A stretch of 64,000 nucleotides of DNA from Bacteroidia bacterium (GTDB lineage: Bacteria > Bacteroidota > Bacteroidia > J057): contig JAWPMV010000001.1 in the NCBI GenBank assembly GCA_033391075.1, forward strand, positions 4,898,001-4,962,000. Direction: 5' to 3'. The notes under the pieces were generated by a model. The model was given only the letters and a program-made list of their open reading frames with translations, was not told the DNA's origin and did no database searches. This document shows, piece after piece, positions 62,872 to 64,000 of this stretch (positions are counted from its first letter, which is position 1; every line of letters begins with the position of its first letter). A program made the translations under genes and the position numbers.

Positions 62872-64000
62872 TTACTGAGAAATCAAGAATTTCCTTGAAT
62901 ATAATTTGTTGTCGAGTTGTAGCAGCAACTGGTAAGCACCAGCACCCCAAGTCTGAGTTTCCAAAGAAGTACTGGATTGATTCTTGTCCAATACGGTTTG
63001 GAATACGAGCTGCCCCTTAAGATCAAAGACTTGCAATTTCCCTCTGGAAAATGAATCCAAAAGCTTAATATTTACTCGTTCAGAAGCCGGATTAGGATAG
63101 AGGATCAATCCCACTCCAATTGGAGAGAAGTTTAGTTCGATTGAGGGAGAGTATTCAAAATTACCATCAAGATCAATTTGCTTCAGGCGGTAGTAATTCA
63201 TGCCTTTTTGAGGGTCTGCGTGCTGGTACTCGTAGCTACTGATTTGGTCGGTAGTACCCAGACCTTTTACAAATCCGATCTTTCCCCAGTCGCTGCTTTC
63301 GGTCCTGTGTTCAACTTCAAATCCATCATTGTTCAGTTCCTTAGCTGTTGCCCAATTCAGCTGCGAGCTTTGTCCTACAATTTTGGCCTCAAATTCCAGA
63401 AATTCTACGGGGAAGATGGCAGGATTGTAGAGCAGGGATACTTCTCCCGGAATTGAGTAATCCAATCCCCAACCAGCAGGAAGCGCAGGATTGGTTGAAC
63501 TAAATGTACCGCTAATGGTTGTAGCTGTAAGGAATACGATGCGATCCCCAGTAGTTGGGACAAAGTTGATCACGGGTTTTAAGGTCCCTCCAAGAGTAGC
63601 GGTTCCGGTAACATCAAGCCAGTCATAATCTACTCCCTGTGTTGTTCCGTCAATTTCGATCTCCAGGGTAGCAGAAGAAATGTTGAGATTATTGGGTGAT
63701 TCCAATTTACCAGGAGAATTGCCAGGGGCGATGGTTCCGTCAAGACTTGTAATTCCAAAGAGTCTTCCGTTTATCCGCATAGTCCCTCCTGAATTACTTA
63801 TTGTATTAGAACTTCTGTACAGGGCAGGAAAATTGGTATTGGAAATAATGATTTCTCCAGATGTATTGTTAAGGCTCCCAGCTGTGAAGATACCGTTTTG
63901 AGAAATGGTATTTCCCGAGCCTCCGATTTCTAATTTACCTCCATTGGTGTTGGAAAAACTGGTGGTAATGGTATTCAGGCGTAAGCCGGTAGCCACATGA
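62872..64000 (-). CDS. T9SS surface protein, C-terminal part (paralogue of the 1378-residue protein), partial
   Basis: The reading frame is open to the right edge of the window, so only the last 375 or so residues are seen and the true start lies outside. The visible part begins with Asn/Gly-rich beta repeats (GKLEIGGSGNTISQNGI). It continues with LEIEIDGTTQGVDYDWLDV, a fibronectin-like domain (FPVEFLEFEAKIVGQSSQLNW) and a T9SS sorting domain (LILYPNPASERVNIKL to SRKFLISQ). It aligns almost residue for residue with the end of the 1378-residue protein, which indicates a tandem duplication that includes the terminator. Confidence 0.9.
   Translation of the reverse strand, partial: HVATGLRLNTITTSFSNTNGGKLEIGGSGNTISQNGIFTAGSLNNTSGEIIISNTNFPALYRSSNTISNSGGTMRINGRLFGITSLDGTIAPGNSPGKLESPNNLNISSATLEIEIDGTTQGVDYDWLDVTGTATLGGTLKPVINFVPTTGDRIVFLTATTISGTFSSTNPALPAGWGLDYSIPGEVSLLYNPAIFPVEFLEFEAKIVGQSSQLNWATAKELNNDGFEVEHRTESSDWGKIGFVKGLGTTDQISSYEYQHADPQKGMNYYRLKQIDLDGNFEYSPSIELNFSPIGVGLILYPNPASERVNIKLLDSFSRGKLQVFDLKGQLVFQTVLDKNQSSTSLETQTWGAGAYQLLLQLDNKLYSRKFLISQ

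Overview
The window is chromosomal DNA of a Bacteroidota bacterium, most likely a marine or otherwise free-living member of the Saprospiria/Cytophagia. The evidence is the many large secreted proteins with type IX secretion (T9SS) C-terminal sorting domains (several with a YPNP motif), PKD and FG-GAP repeats, promoters of the TTG/TAnnTTTG type, and weak or absent Shine-Dalgarno sequences. I see no tRNA, rRNA, CRISPR array, insertion sequence or phage gene. The DNA is an ordinary gene-dense chromosome with a few dispersed intergenic repeats.

Layout. 1-1965: an MBOAT O-acyltransferase coupled to a cut-off SGNH-like partner. 2136-10623: two giant exported proteins, a vanadium-haloperoxidase/ASPIC fusion and an M36 fungalysin. 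10774-14942: a four-gene operon with a hydroxyproline dehydratase-like enzyme, an M19 dipeptidase, a PhoX/DUF839 protein and a small exported protein. 15225-19748: groES-groEL, a 44-residue membrane peptide, a Fur-family regulator, a STAS protein and purA. 20215-27931: a sulfatase, an ECF sigma operon (sigma factor, membrane-anchored beta-barrel protein, PKD lipoprotein) and a seven-PKD T9SS protein. 28283-33856: a subtilisin lipoprotein, a membrane spermidine-synthase-like protein, a TIGR01777 epimerase and a B12-binding-type radical SAM protein.

34380-40549 is the most interesting region. It holds a histidine kinase whose second PAS domain has the heme/O2-sensing signature of FixL (His203 and Arg223, with the same 20-residue spacing as His200/Arg220 of Bradyrhizobium FixL). 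Its overlapping partner is a response regulator fused directly to a CRP/FNR-type DNA-binding module, so FixJ and FixK are in effect one protein. Next come three universal stress proteins and a small exported protein in two operons. Each operon is preceded by the same TGAC-AAAA-GTCA palindrome, whose centre lies exactly 51.5 bp upstream of a TAnnTTTG-like -7 element. This looks like a compact oxygen-sensing circuit with its own operators.

40626-57846: a TPR histidine kinase with a LuxR-type regulator, an operon of three exported proteins (a formylglycine-generating-enzyme fold without the catalytic Cys, a T9SS protein and an FG-GAP T9SS protein), a DUF2911/TPR protein, a LytS/LytTR pair, a DUF4412 protein, a PadR regulator with a membrane partner, a methyltransferase, and a beta-oxidation thiolase/multifunctional-enzyme pair. 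58051-64000: two tandem paralogous T9SS surface proteins, the second cut off by the window end. Upstream of the first are three direct repeats spaced 21 and 32 bp apart, which look like a tandem activator site.
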